Of a stretch of DNA of 64,000 nt, positions 8,297 through 15,701 are shown piece by piece. The DNA is from CAZABC01 sp964483405 (GTDB taxonomy: Bacteria > Chloroflexota > Limnocylindria > Limnocylindrales > CSP1-4). Below the pieces are notes generated by a model. That model was given only the letters and a program-made list of their open reading frames with translations, did no database searches and was not told where the DNA came from. The stretch spans positions 9,433 to 73,432 of the forward strand of contig CAZABC010000011.1 in the NCBI GenBank assembly GCA_964483405.1, in the 5' to 3' direction. Numbering within the stretch: position 1 is the first letter of the stretch; each line of letters begins with the position of its first letter. The position numbers were made by a program, and so were the translations under genes.

Positions 8297-8538
8297 GTCC
8301 TTCCCTCCCGATCGTGACCCGGCGGTCGGCGGGCCGCGGATGCCGTTGCCGCGACCATCGGTCGATGCGGCACAAGTCGCTTGGCGCGGAAGTATACATG
8401 GGGTCGTTCGACGCGCCGGGATCCTCGCCGGTCCAGACCGCGGACCTCGCCGCGGTCAGCCGGGGCTCGCCGCCGGACACGGGGAGGCTAGACTCGACCG
8501 ACCGCTTGATCATCCGCGGACCACGTCTGCCGGGTCAA

Positions 8539-9393
8539 ATGTCAGCCACCTCCGCATCGGTCGCCTCTGGCCTGGACCGCATCGGCCTGCTCCTGGGCTC
8601 GCTCGGCAGCCGGCTCACCGCCGCCCTCGCCGAGCCGGTCGACGAGGGCCTGACCGGCACGGGCACCGTCCTCGTCATCAGTGCACTCTCCGAGCGAGGT
8701 CCCCTTCGGCCGCGCGATCTCCGGGCGATCACACAGCTCACGAGCGGGGGAACGACCAACCAACTCGACCGGCTCGTGGGCCTGGGGCTCGTGTCGCGCA
8801 GCCATCACGCACTGGATGGCGACCGCCGTGCTGTCTTGGTCACGCTCACATCCGAACGCCAGCGGGTCGCCGACGCCATCGCTCGCGTCGTGAGCGACCA
8901 CGGTCCCGAGGTCGTGGCGTTCCTCGCCGACCTCCGCGATGCGCTCGGCGGACGAGCGCGCGGGTCGGACGCGGTTCCGCTGCCGAGCACCGTCGACCGT
9001 GCCCGTGCGCACGCGGTCATGGTCGGCCTCGGGCGACTTGGCCTCGCCGTCGGAGCGACCATGGAAGTCGGATTCGATCCTGGGATCGGGCGCGATAACG
9101 AGAACGTGGTCATCGTCTCGGCTCTCGCCGCGCGAGGGCCGCTGCGGCCGCGAGACCTTCGGGAGCACGTGAGCCTGACCAGCGGCGGCCTCTCCAAGAA
9201 GCTTGCGCGACTCGAGGCTGCCGGACTCATCAGGCAACAGCGCGGCGTCGTTGCGGCAGATCGGCGGGCCACGGTCCTCACGATCACGCCCCAGGGTCGG
9301 CGTCGGCTTCGGATCGCCGTCGACGCCCTGGCCGATCGCCATGCGGCGATCCTGGCGATCGTCCGGGAGGTCGAGACGGCGCTCCTGGCTTGA
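8539..9393 (+). CDS. Tandem MarR-type double winged-helix regulator
   Basis: A 284-residue protein with two similar MarR-type halves. Half one (about residues 1-130) contains ERGPLRPRDLRAITQLTSGG and a wing with DRRAVLVTLT. Half two (about 150-284) contains ARGPLRPRDLREHVSLTSGG, KKLARLEAAGLI and DRRATVLTITPQG. The near-identical recognition regions indicate internal duplication, so one chain may act as a pseudo-dimer, unlike ordinary ~150-residue MarR homodimers. ATG 8539 begins directly before the first domain. ATG 8398 is also in frame with a weak GGAAG site but adds sequence of low coding character. The gene is divergent from the small membrane protein. Confidence 0.75.
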   Translation: MSATSASVASGLDRIGLLLGSLGSRLTAALAEPVDEGLTGTGTVLVISALSERGPLRPRDLRAITQLTSGGTTNQLDRLVGLGLVSRSHHALDGDRRAVLVTLTSERQRVADAIARVVSDHGPEVVAFLADLRDALGGRARGSDAVPLPSTVDRARAHAVMVGLGRLGLAVGATMEVGFDPGIGRDNENVVIVSALAARGPLRPRDLREHVSLTSGGLSKKLARLEAAGLIRQQRGVVAADRRATVLTITPQGRRRLRIAVDALADRHAAILAIVREVETALLA

Positions 9394-9658
9394 GGGCCGC
9401 CCTGCCGACAGGTTCGTGGGCCGTGGCATTGGCGAGCGTCCGATGGCCCGCTGTCGTGCCGCCGGCTTGCCCACCAGCCTGGCAACGACTGCCCTAGAAG
9501 GTTCGAGCCTCGGACCGCGGCGATCGAAGGGTCCGCCGTCGGTCCTGGGATGCCGCTCGTGCGTCGCCCGTCGGGCGGACCACGTGGTCCTGGCTCGAGT
9601 GACCGCGCGGGTCGATCCGACCGGTATGCTCGACCGTGCCGCGACGAGGAGGGAGGCC
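9394..9658. other. Intergenic stretch, no gene seen
   Basis: I see no supported gene, RNA or clear promoter here; open frames in it are weakly coding and overlap one another. Confidence 0.5.
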
Positions 9659-9739
9659 ATGGGGCGCGTCATCGGGGGCCGGATCGGACGACTGGGATCG
9701 GTCTCGGAGACGACGGTCAGGCCGAGGGCGGTCGCGTGA
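9659..9739 (+). CDS. 26-residue small ORF coupled to membrane protein
   Basis: An ATG preceded by a strong ribosome site (GAGGAGGGAGG, five to six bases away) opens a 26-codon frame, basic and Gly/Arg-rich. Its TGA overlaps the GTG start of the next gene by four bases (GTGA). The strong site followed by a short frame is consistent with a leader or coupling peptide, or with a small protein. No homology is recognised. Confidence 0.4.
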   Translation: MGRVIGGRIGRLGSVSETTVRPRAVA

Positions 9740-10089
9740 GTCGGCTCGTCGTCGTCAAGGCGGTCCATTCGGCCGTCTTCCTCGTCGAGCTGGCTGCGAT
9801 CCTGTGGCTGGTGATCAGCGGGGTGGTCGGACGGCGCGACCGGACCGTCGCCGTCGCCGCCGGCCTCGTCGCGACCGAGGCGGTCGTCTTCGTCGCCAAC
9901 AGCGGTGTCTGCCCGCTCACGCCGCTCGCGGAGCGTCTCGGGGCCCGGCGGGGCTCGGTGTCGGACATCTTCCTGCCCGATCCGATCGCCCGGACGATCC
10001 CGATCTGGTCGTCCGCCCTCGTCGCCGTGGCGACCGTCCTCCACGTCCGAGGTCTCATCGGCGAGCGGCGCGGGCGTGCCGGACAGTAA
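9736..10089 (+). CDS. Small membrane protein, three helices
   Basis: A 117-residue protein with three hydrophobic segments (about residues 10-32, 40-58 and 88-107). A conserved-looking loop SGVCPLTPLAERLGA ... SVSDIFLPD lies between helices 2 and 3. I recall this loop in uncharacterised bacterial membrane proteins but cannot name the function. The start is GTG 9736, overlapping the stop of the upstream 26-codon ORF, so translation is probably coupled. Confidence 0.55.
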   Translation: MSRLVVVKAVHSAVFLVELAAILWLVISGVVGRRDRTVAVAAGLVATEAVVFVANSGVCPLTPLAERLGARRGSVSDIFLPDPIARTIPIWSSALVAVATVLHVRGLIGERRGRAGQ

Positions 10090-10102
10090 CTGCTATGGTT
10101 CA

Positions 10103-10131
10103 TTGACAGGTTATCCGCGGAACCCTATCCT
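10103..10131 (+). promoter_or_regulatory. Near-consensus sigma-70 promoter
   Basis: TTGACA (10103-10108), a 17-bp spacer and TATCCT (10126-10131) lie in a locally AT-richer patch 38 bp upstream of the small monooxygenase-like gene. Confidence 0.7.
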
Positions 10132-10168
10132 CGCGACCTCAGCCGCACCTGTCGTGCCGGAGGACCCG

Positions 10169-10501
10169 ATGATCGCGAGGACCTGGCGTGGCACCGTCGA
10201 GGCCGGCCGGGGGTCGGCGTATCTCGGGATCGTCGGTCGCACCGGACTGCGCGACTCCCGGGCGACGCCGGGGAGCCGCGGCTTCTACGTCATGGCGCGG
10301 CGGGCCGGCGACCACGACGAGATCCTGACGCTGTCGCTGTGGGCGTCCGAGGATTCCATCCGGGCGTTCGCCGGCGACGACGTCACGCGGGCGGTGTTCT
10401 ACCCCGAGGACGACGCCTGGCTGATCGGCCGCGACCTTCGGGCCGACCACTGGGAGATCGTCGGCGAGGTGCCAGCGGGGCCTGCCGAGCACGGCGGCTG
10501 A
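10169..10501 (+). CDS. Antibiotic-biosynthesis-monooxygenase-like small protein
   Basis: A 110-residue protein with the pattern of the dimeric alpha/beta-barrel (ABM) fold: a central strand YVMARRAGDHDEILTLSLW, helix SEDSIRAFAGDD, and a final strand with tyrosine in AVFYPEDDAWLI. Such proteins act as cofactor-free monooxygenases or as small unassigned stress proteins. The start is preceded by GGAGGA and lies 38 bp after a near-consensus promoter. It is convergent with the SRPBCC gene and shares a terminator-like dyad with it. Confidence 0.6.
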   Translation: MIARTWRGTVEAGRGSAYLGIVGRTGLRDSRATPGSRGFYVMARRAGDHDEILTLSLWASEDSIRAFAGDDVTRAVFYPEDDAWLIGRDLRADHWEIVGEVPAGPAEHGG

Positions 10502-10539
10502 GCGTCCCGCCGGCTCCCGCCGGCCGGCGCCGCGCTCAG
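10498..10539. terminator. Bidirectional terminator-like dyad
   Basis: CTGAGCG (10498-10504) pairs perfectly with CGCTCAG (10533-10539), with further GCCGGC complementarity inside. The arms contain the stop codons of both convergent genes. No T-run is visible, so action as an intrinsic terminator is inferred. Confidence 0.45.
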
Positions 10540-11042
10540 GCGGTGACGTACGCCTCCAGGCGGTCCCAGGTGTCCTTGAGGCCCTCCTCCATCCCGATCC
10601 TCAGGACCATCTCGATGTCCTCGGCCCGCTGGAAGCGGCTGACGCTGAAGAGACGGGTCGCGTCGCCCTCGGCGATGAAGTCCACTTCGATCGTCATCTC
10701 GGGCATGCCGGGCGAGACGTTGCCGTCGGCGTCGGTGAAGAAGTCCTGGTAGACGATCCGCTCGGGCGCGACGATCTCGGTGTAGACCGCCTTGCCCCAG
10801 GCATCCATCGTCCCGTTCGGCCCCTCGCCCCGCATCATGTAGCGCCAGGTGCCGCCGGGCCGGAAGTCGATCTCGCAGAAGGGGAGGGACCAGCCCTTCG
10901 GTCCCCACCACTGGGCGAGCGCCTCGCAGTCGGTCCATGCCCGGAAGACCCGCTCGCGGGGGGCCGCGAAAGTCCGCTCGACGGTGTAGGTGAGCTCTTC
11001 AAGGTCGGCCGTTCCGACGGTCGTGGCGGGCTGCGTGGTCAT
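10536..11042 (-). CDS. SRPBCC (AHSA1/START) domain protein
   Basis: A 168-residue protein with the AHSA1 pattern: TVERTFAAPRERVFRAWTD, AQWWGPKGWSLP, DFRPGGTWRYMMRG, and C-terminal EMVLRIGMEEGLKDTWDRLEAYV. The fold binds hydrophobic ligands in a helix-grip cavity. It lies immediately downstream of an ArsR-type repressor on the same strand, an arrangement often seen for this family. The 5' end abuts the N gap at 11052, but ATG 11042 is intact. Confidence 0.88.
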   Translation of the reverse strand: MTTQPATTVGTADLEELTYTVERTFAAPRERVFRAWTDCEALAQWWGPKGWSLPFCEIDFRPGGTWRYMMRGEGPNGTMDAWGKAVYTEIVAPERIVYQDFFTDADGNVSPGMPEMTIEVDFIAEGDATRLFSVSRFQRAEDIEMVLRIGMEEGLKDTWDRLEAYVTA

Positions 11043-11051
11043 GGGGACGCC

Positions 11052-11151
11052 NNNNNNNNNNNNNNNNNNNNNNNNNNNNNNNNNNNNNNNNNNNNNNNNN
11101 NNNNNNNNNNNNNNNNNNNNNNNNNNNNNNNNNNNNNNNNNNNNNNNNNNN
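11052..11151. other. Assembly gap (100 N)
   Basis: Exactly 100 unknown bases between the ArsR and SRPBCC genes. The 3' end of the ArsR gene falls inside it. The true length is unknown. Confidence 0.98.
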
Positions 11152-11554
11152 CCTTGCGCTTGCCGGCGTTCGGGCCGGCGGTCTGCGGGTCGGCGACCGG
11201 CGCCGCCCGTTCGGTCGTGGTGCCTGCGGGGCCAACGGTCCCGGCGAGGAACGCGTCGAGCCGGTCGAAGCGTGCCTCCCAGAGCTCGCGGTACTCCGCC
11301 AGCCACCGATCGACGAGCGCCAGCCGGGCCGGCTCGAGCCGGCACGGCCGCCACTGCGCCTCCCGTCCCTGCGCGATCAGGCCCGCGTCCCGCAGTACGC
11401 GCAGGTGCTTCGAGACGCCCGGCAGGGTCATCGCAAAGGGTCGGGCGATCTCCGACACCGTCGCCTCGCCCTGTGCCAGCCGCGCGAGGATCGCCCGCCG
11501 GGTCGGGTCGGCGAGGGCGGCGAAGGTGACGCTCAGGGGGTCGGCGGCGGTCAT
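11152..11554 (-). CDS. ArsR family winged-helix repressor (3' end in gap)
   Basis: At least 134 residues. The winged helix spans residues about 8-88: ALADPTRRAILARLAQGE, VSEIARPFAMTLPGVSKHLRVLRDAGLI, then wing GREAQWRPC. No cysteine metal-site motif (CVC) is seen, so it is of the metal-independent ArsR subgroup usually paired with SRPBCC proteins. The C-terminal tail is unstructured (GPAGTTTERAAPVADPQ) and runs into the N gap. It is very likely autoregulatory and co-transcribed with the SRPBCC gene. Confidence 0.88.
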
Positions 11555-11582
11555 GGTCCGGGCGGAGCCCGCTCCTCGGCTT

Positions 11583-11605
11583 GGTTAGCTGAGAGGTTAT
11601 TTAAC
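11583..11605 (-). promoter_or_regulatory. Candidate ArsR operator/promoter region
   Basis: An AT-rich island (about 11583-11622) in GC-rich surroundings contains a GGTTA direct repeat (11583-11587 and 11595-11599) and the palindrome GTTATTTAAC (11596-11605), about 30-50 bp upstream of the ArsR start. Position and symmetry suggest autoregulation; no consensus -35 was identified. Confidence 0.45.
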
Positions 11606-11813
11606 TGTAGGGAATAGTAAGGACGCGGAGCGGCGCGTGTCAAGCGCCCATCGCGACGGTCGCCGGGGCTCCGGATGACGCGATTCGCGCGATGCCGGAT
11701 CCGGGAGTGTCGCCGAGACTCGACCCGGAGCGGGGCGACCGGGCCCGCGTGACCCCAAGCATCGTCGTCATCGCCGGTCGGGTGGCGGATCGGACCGGAG
11801 CCGTGAGCGAGCC

Positions 11814-12989
11814 ATGCCGACCATGACCGTCCAGGGGAAGACGCTGCACACCGTCGAGCTGGACTGGAGCGAGGTCTACTACACGAACTGCCCCCTCGTG
11901 TCCCCCAGCAACGTCGACCAGGAGCTGGGCTGGGTCCGCGAGGAGCTCAAGAAGATCGGGGTCACCTACCGCTACCTCCGCGACAGCCGCGAGAACGACT
12001 GGTACCCGCACTACATCCACAACCTCGACAACATGATCCGCTACGGCGGGTGCTTCCCGGCCATCCACGTCAACGCGGACGTCCGCCGCACCCGGCTCCT
12101 GGGCACGACCCACGTCTACGAGGGCGGCTGCATGCTCGTGCGCGCCCAGGACCCTCTCTTCCGGATGAAGGATCTCCAGGGCAAGAAGATCGGCATCACC
12201 CGAAGCCTGAACACGATCAAGAACGACTGGTGGCGGGTCCAGGAGGAGCAGGGCATCGAGCTGATGCTGATGCTCAACGACATGACCCGCGACGACGTCG
12301 AGATCGTCGACTTCCCGTACCCCGACGACTGGTACGACAAGCCCGAGATGCTCACCCCGATGTACAACCCCTCGGAGCTGTGGCTGAAACGGGACCACAA
12401 GCACGACCTGGCCTTCCGGCCCCTCGAGACGGCGCTCCTCGAGGGCGTCGTCGACGCGATCTACACCCAGACCGGTCCGTTCCAGCACATCCAGGAGGCC
12501 ACGGGCAGGCTCAAGGCCATCGAGAACCTGGCCGACTACCCCGATTGGACCCTCCAGGGCGCCAACGTGCCGGCGACCCTCACCTGCACGGTCGAGATGG
12601 CGGAGCAGCACCCGGAGCTCGTCGTCGCGATCATGAAGGGCATGATCAAGGTCGGCCGCTGGTCCAACGCGCACAAGCACGCGGCCGCGGCGATCCTCGA
12701 CCGGCAGACCTACTACCTCGACGTCGAGGACACCTACCGGAACATCAAGGACGTGGACCTGGTGCCGAGCCTGTCGGAGCAGAACCTGGCCGTCCTCCAG
12801 GGCAACACCGACTTCATGCACAGCCACGGGTATATCCAGGAACGCTTCGACGTGCGCGAGTGGGCCGCGCCGGAGTTCCTCGAGAAGGCCGCCGCCGAGC
12901 TGCTCGACGAGGAGTGGAGGAAGCGCAGCGCCGCCCGGCTGCCCGCGCCGACCGACCTGCAGGATGCGATGAGCCTCCGGCTCGGGTAG
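11814..12989 (+). CDS. DszB-like sulfinate desulfinase / SsuA-fold protein
   Basis: A 391-residue periplasmic-binding-fold protein without a signal peptide and without ABC transporter genes beside it. It matches 2-(2'-hydroxyphenyl)benzenesulfinate desulfinase (DszB) in order and spacing: Cys26 in VYYTNCPLVS (DszB Cys27), His66 exactly ten residues before Arg76 (DszB His60/Arg70), then GG in IRYGGCF (the DszB RxGG motif), TRLLGTT, and C-terminal EWAAPEFLEKAA. The full catalytic set argues for a cytoplasmic C-S-cleaving desulfinase rather than a transporter component. The C-S substrate is unknown. It is followed 35 bp downstream by a rhodanese, which fits organosulfur catabolism. The start ATG 11814 lies after a weak site. 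Confidence 0.7.
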   Translation: MPTMTVQGKTLHTVELDWSEVYYTNCPLVSPSNVDQELGWVREELKKIGVTYRYLRDSRENDWYPHYIHNLDNMIRYGGCFPAIHVNADVRRTRLLGTTHVYEGGCMLVRAQDPLFRMKDLQGKKIGITRSLNTIKNDWWRVQEEQGIELMLMLNDMTRDDVEIVDFPYPDDWYDKPEMLTPMYNPSELWLKRDHKHDLAFRPLETALLEGVVDAIYTQTGPFQHIQEATGRLKAIENLADYPDWTLQGANVPATLTCTVEMAEQHPELVVAIMKGMIKVGRWSNAHKHAAAAILDRQTYYLDVEDTYRNIKDVDLVPSLSEQNLAVLQGNTDFMHSHGYIQERFDVREWAAPEFLEKAAAELLDEEWRKRSAARLPAPTDLQDAMSLRLG

Positions 12990-13024
12990 CCGGGTCGCGG
13001 CCGTTGCCCGGCCGGGAGGGTCCG

Positions 13025-13546
13025 ATGATCGCCAACCACCCCGTCGAGTCGATCGCCCCGGCTCGGCAGACAAGCCTCGGCCTCTACGTGACGGCCAAGG
13101 AGGCCTACGACATGTGGCAGGCCGACCCCGGCCTGAAGATCCTCGACGTCCGCACGCCGGAGGAGTACGTCTTCGTCGGCCACGCTCCGATGGCCTGGAA
13201 CATCCCGTTCGCCCTCCAGACGTACGAGTGGGACCCCGACAAGGGGGCCCTCCGCTGGGAGCTCAACCCGGAGTTCGTCGCGGCCGTCGGGGCCTGGGCC
13301 GGCCCCGACGAGCAGATCCTCGTCGCCTGCCGGTCGGGCGGCCGCTCCGCGATGGCCATCAACTTGCTGGCGAAGGCGGCCGGGTACACGAACGCCTGGA
13401 ACATCCTCGACGGTTGGGAGGGCGGCACGGTCAAGGATCCCGACAGCGTCTTCGACGGGATGCGGATGCAGAACGGCTGGAAGAACTCGGGTCTGCCGTG
13501 GACCTACGAGATCGACCCCGAGCGGATCAAGCTGCCGCCGCGCTAG
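13025..13546 (+). CDS. Rhodanese-domain sulfurtransferase
   Basis: A 173-residue single-domain rhodanese: LKILDVRTPEEYVFVGHAP (CH2A motif), then the active-site loop VACRSGGRSAMAINLLAKAG-like with the persulfide-forming Cys about residue 103, and NILDGWEGG. The loop CRSGGRS has the six-residue size typical of sulfur-specific rhodaneses. A ribosome site GGGAGGG precedes ATG 13025. Lying directly behind the DszB-like gene on the same strand, it may handle sulfur released by the desulfinase or detoxify sulfite/thiosulfate; this link is inferred from context. Confidence 0.88.
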   Translation: MIANHPVESIAPARQTSLGLYVTAKEAYDMWQADPGLKILDVRTPEEYVFVGHAPMAWNIPFALQTYEWDPDKGALRWELNPEFVAAVGAWAGPDEQILVACRSGGRSAMAINLLAKAAGYTNAWNILDGWEGGTVKDPDSVFDGMRMQNGWKNSGLPWTYEIDPERIKLPPR

Positions 13547-13933
13547 AGCCGGATCGCCGACGCCGCCGGCGCTCGCAACGTCGTCGCCGAGGCGGAGGCG
13601 ATCGCGCGCCGCCGCCCGGACCTCGGGACCCTCGGTGGGCGGCTGGCGGAGATGCGGCACCGACTGCGCGATGCGGCAGGATCCCTCGCCGGTGCCTCGG
13701 CTCTCACGACGGCCGAGCTTTGACTGCTGCCGATCCTGTCCACGCCGTTGACCTTCCGGGAGATCGGCGAGCGCGTCTTCCTCTCCCCGCACACCGTCAA
13801 GACCCAGGCGATCTCCATCTACGGCAAGCTCGGGGCCTCCAGCCGCAGCGAGGCGGTCGAGCGGGCGATCGAGCTCGGTCTGCTCGAGCCGTTCCCGGGG
13901 CTGCCGTCGACCCCGCGACCGCCGACGCCGTGA
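13547..13933 (+). pseudogene. LuxR-family regulator remnant
   Basis: Starting right after the rhodanese stop, one frame reads a degraded linker (RRRPDLGTLGGRLAEMRHRL), then LTTAEL, an in-frame TGA at 13721, then LLPILSTPLTFREIGERVFL and SPHTVKTQAISIYGKLGASS. That is the LuxR/GerE helix-turn-helix with the stop where Arg (CGA) is expected. The N-terminal two-thirds are missing and no start fits. ATG 13748 could in principle give a 61-residue DNA-binding fragment. Confidence 0.8.
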
Positions 13934-13964
13934 CGATCGGCCGGTGGGGCTGATCGCAGTCTTG

Positions 13965-14116
13965 CGACGTCGGGGGTCGTCGATCTCGACCTGGACGGCG
14001 CGCCAGAGCGACAGCGCGTCGTCGGCGAGGTGGAGGCGGACCTCGTCGAGGCCGGGGACCGGGCGAAGGCGGGTGTGGCGGAGGACGAGGGCGCGGGGCG
14101 AGGCGGCCCATGGCCG
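13965..14116 (-). pseudogene. N-terminal fragment of a class I methyltransferase
   Basis: On the minus strand about 50 residues (ALVLRHTRLRPVPGLDEVRL, HLADDALSLWRAV) match the N-terminus of nicotinamide N-methylase-like SAM methyltransferases, which normally exceed 200 residues. The match breaks near 13975, where it meets the LuxR remnant, and no methyltransferase core follows. It is a truncated relic facing the other fragment. Confidence 0.55.
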
Positions 14117-14216
14117 GAATCTACGCCGCGTGTCCCGCTGGCCGGCGCGATCCGCTGCTCGCCCCGGCGGCTCCGACCTAGACTGGTCGGCGACCACGCA
14201 CGGGAGGACCGAGCCC

Positions 14217-15536
14217 TTGGCCAGCTATCGCATCGCCGCGATCCCCGGCGACGGCATCGGGCAGGAGACCGTTCGCGCGGCCCGGAGCGTCCTCGACGTC
14301 GTCGCCGCCACCGAGGGGTTCTCGCTGGTATGGGAGGAGTACCCGTGGGGCTGCGACCACTACCTCCGGACCGGGTCGATGATGGACCCCGACGGGCTCG
14401 ATCGGCTGGCGGGCGCGGAGGCCATCCTGCTCGGCGCCGTCGGGCGCCCGGACGTCCCCGACCACGTCTCGCTGTGGGGCCTGCTCATCCCGATCCGGCG
14501 CGCGTTCGACCAGTACGTCTCGCTGCGGCCGGCGCGGACGCTGCCGGGCATCCGCGCGCCCCTCGCCGTCGACCGCGTGCCGGTCGACCTCGTCGTCGTG
14601 CGCGAGAACACCGAGGGCGAGTACAGCGAGGTCGGCGGGAGGTTCGGCCGCGGGGGGCCGGGCGAGCTCGCCGTCCAGGAGGCGATCTTCACCCGGCGCG
14701 GCATCGAGCGGATCGCGCGCTATGCCTTCGAGCTCGCCCGGACGAGGCGGGGCCGGGTGGCGTCGGCCACGAAGTCGAACGGGATCGTCCACACGATGCC
14801 GTTCTGGGATGAGGTCGTGGCCGAGGTCGCGACCGACTTCCCCGACGTCGAGCTGGCGAAGGTTCACGTCGACGCCCTCGCCGGGCTCATCGTCCTCGAC
14901 CCCACCAGGTTCGACGTCATCGTCGCCTCGAACCTCTTCGGCGACATCCTGTCCGACCTCACGGCGGCGCTCGTCGGCGGCATCGGCGTCGCACCCTGCG
15001 GCAACATCGACCCGACCCGGACCCACCCGTCGATGTTCGAGCCGATCCACGGGTCGGCGCCCGACATCGCCGGGCGGGGGACCGCGAACCCGCTCGGGCA
15101 GCTCTGGGCATCGGTCCTGATGCTCGAGCACCTCGGCGAGGCGAGCGCGGCCCGCCGGCTCCTCGGCGCGCTCGAGCGGGTCATGGCTGCCGGCGTCCAA
15201 ACGCCCGACCTGGACGGACGCCACTCGACCGTCGACGTCGCATGGAGGTGTCCGACCTCGGTGCCGAGCGGATCGTCGAGCTGGATCAGCCACCGCCCGT
15301 CGGGGGTCAGGGTCGCGCCCCACGTCGCCTCGACCCCCGGGACCGCGGTCCACGAGCCGGTCCGGCCGTCCCAGACGACCGCGCCGAGACCCGACCGCCC
15401 CTTCTCGATGAGCAACGCCAGGTCGCGGGACCCGCGCGTCGGCCGGTACGCGACCGGATGGGGGGTCAGGAGCCGCCTCCGCCAGGTCGGGACGCCCTCG
15501 CCTCTGTCGCTCACCGATCGTCCTCGCGGGTCATAG
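14217..15536 (+). CDS. Tartrate/3-isopropylmalate-type decarboxylating dehydrogenase, altered C-terminus
   Basis: An NAD-dependent beta-decarboxylating dehydrogenase. Family motifs in order: IAAIPGDGIGQETV, the substrate loop SLRPARTLPG, VVVRENTEGEYSEVGG, ATKSNGIVHTMPFWDEV, the metal-binding HVDALAGLIVLDPTRFDVIVASNLFGDILSDL, and MFEPIHGSAPDIAGRG. These fit tartrate dehydrogenase/D-malate dehydrogenase or LeuB. The start is TTG 14217 with CGGGAGG seven bases upstream. Homology stops near 15240, about 10 residues short of a normal end. The frame then runs through ~100 codons of antisense sequence of an S9-peptidase fragment to 15536, so the true C-terminus has been lost or the assembly is chimeric there. 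Confidence 0.8.
   Translation: MASYRIAAIPGDGIGQETVRAARSVLDVVAATEGFSLVWEEYPWGCDHYLRTGSMMDPDGLDRLAGAEAILLGAVGRPDVPDHVSLWGLLIPIRRAFDQYVSLRPARTLPGIRAPLAVDRVPVDLVVVRENTEGEYSEVGGRFGRGGPGELAVQEAIFTRRGIERIARYAFELARTRRGRVASATKSNGIVHTMPFWDEVVAEVATDFPDVELAKVHVDALAGLIVLDPTRFDVIVASNLFGDILSDLTAALVGGIGVAPCGNIDPTRTHPSMFEPIHGSAPDIAGRGTANPLGQLWASVLMLEHLGEASAARRLLGALERVMAAGVQTPDLDGRHSTVDVAWRCPTSVPSGSSSWISHRPSGVRVAPHVASTPGTAVHEPVRPSQTTAPRPDRPFSMSNARSRDPRVGRYATGWGVRSRLRQVGTPSPLSLTDRPRGS
15245..15514 (-). pseudogene. N-terminal fragment of S9-type peptidase/beta-propeller protein
   Basis: Starting at GTG 15514, preceded by GAGGA at ideal spacing, about 90 codons read as a propeller blade protein: LALLIEKGRSGLGAVVWDGR, WGATLTPDGRWLIQLDDPLG, TEVGHLHA. 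This resembles the N-terminal blade of dipeptidyl-aminopeptidase/acylaminoacyl-peptidases of over 600 residues. It ends abruptly near 15240, exactly where the opposing dehydrogenase also loses homology. Confidence 0.55.
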
Positions 15537-15701
15537 CGCCGCAGACCGTCACCGGATCCACGATGACCGCGCCATCGTCGCACGGCCCGAGCGGAGCGTG
15601 ACGGCCCGCGCGGGCGCTCGTGAGCCGGCGGACTATCCTTGCCCTGACCACCACCTCCGGCGGGCCCGTCGGTCCCGAGCCCGCAACCGGAGCCACGGAC
15701 C

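Noticed and set aside
11814..12989. Call as ABC transporter substrate-binding protein
   Set aside because: No signal peptide, no permease or ATPase nearby, and the desulfinase active-site residues are all present; the SsuA-like fold alone is not evidence of transport.
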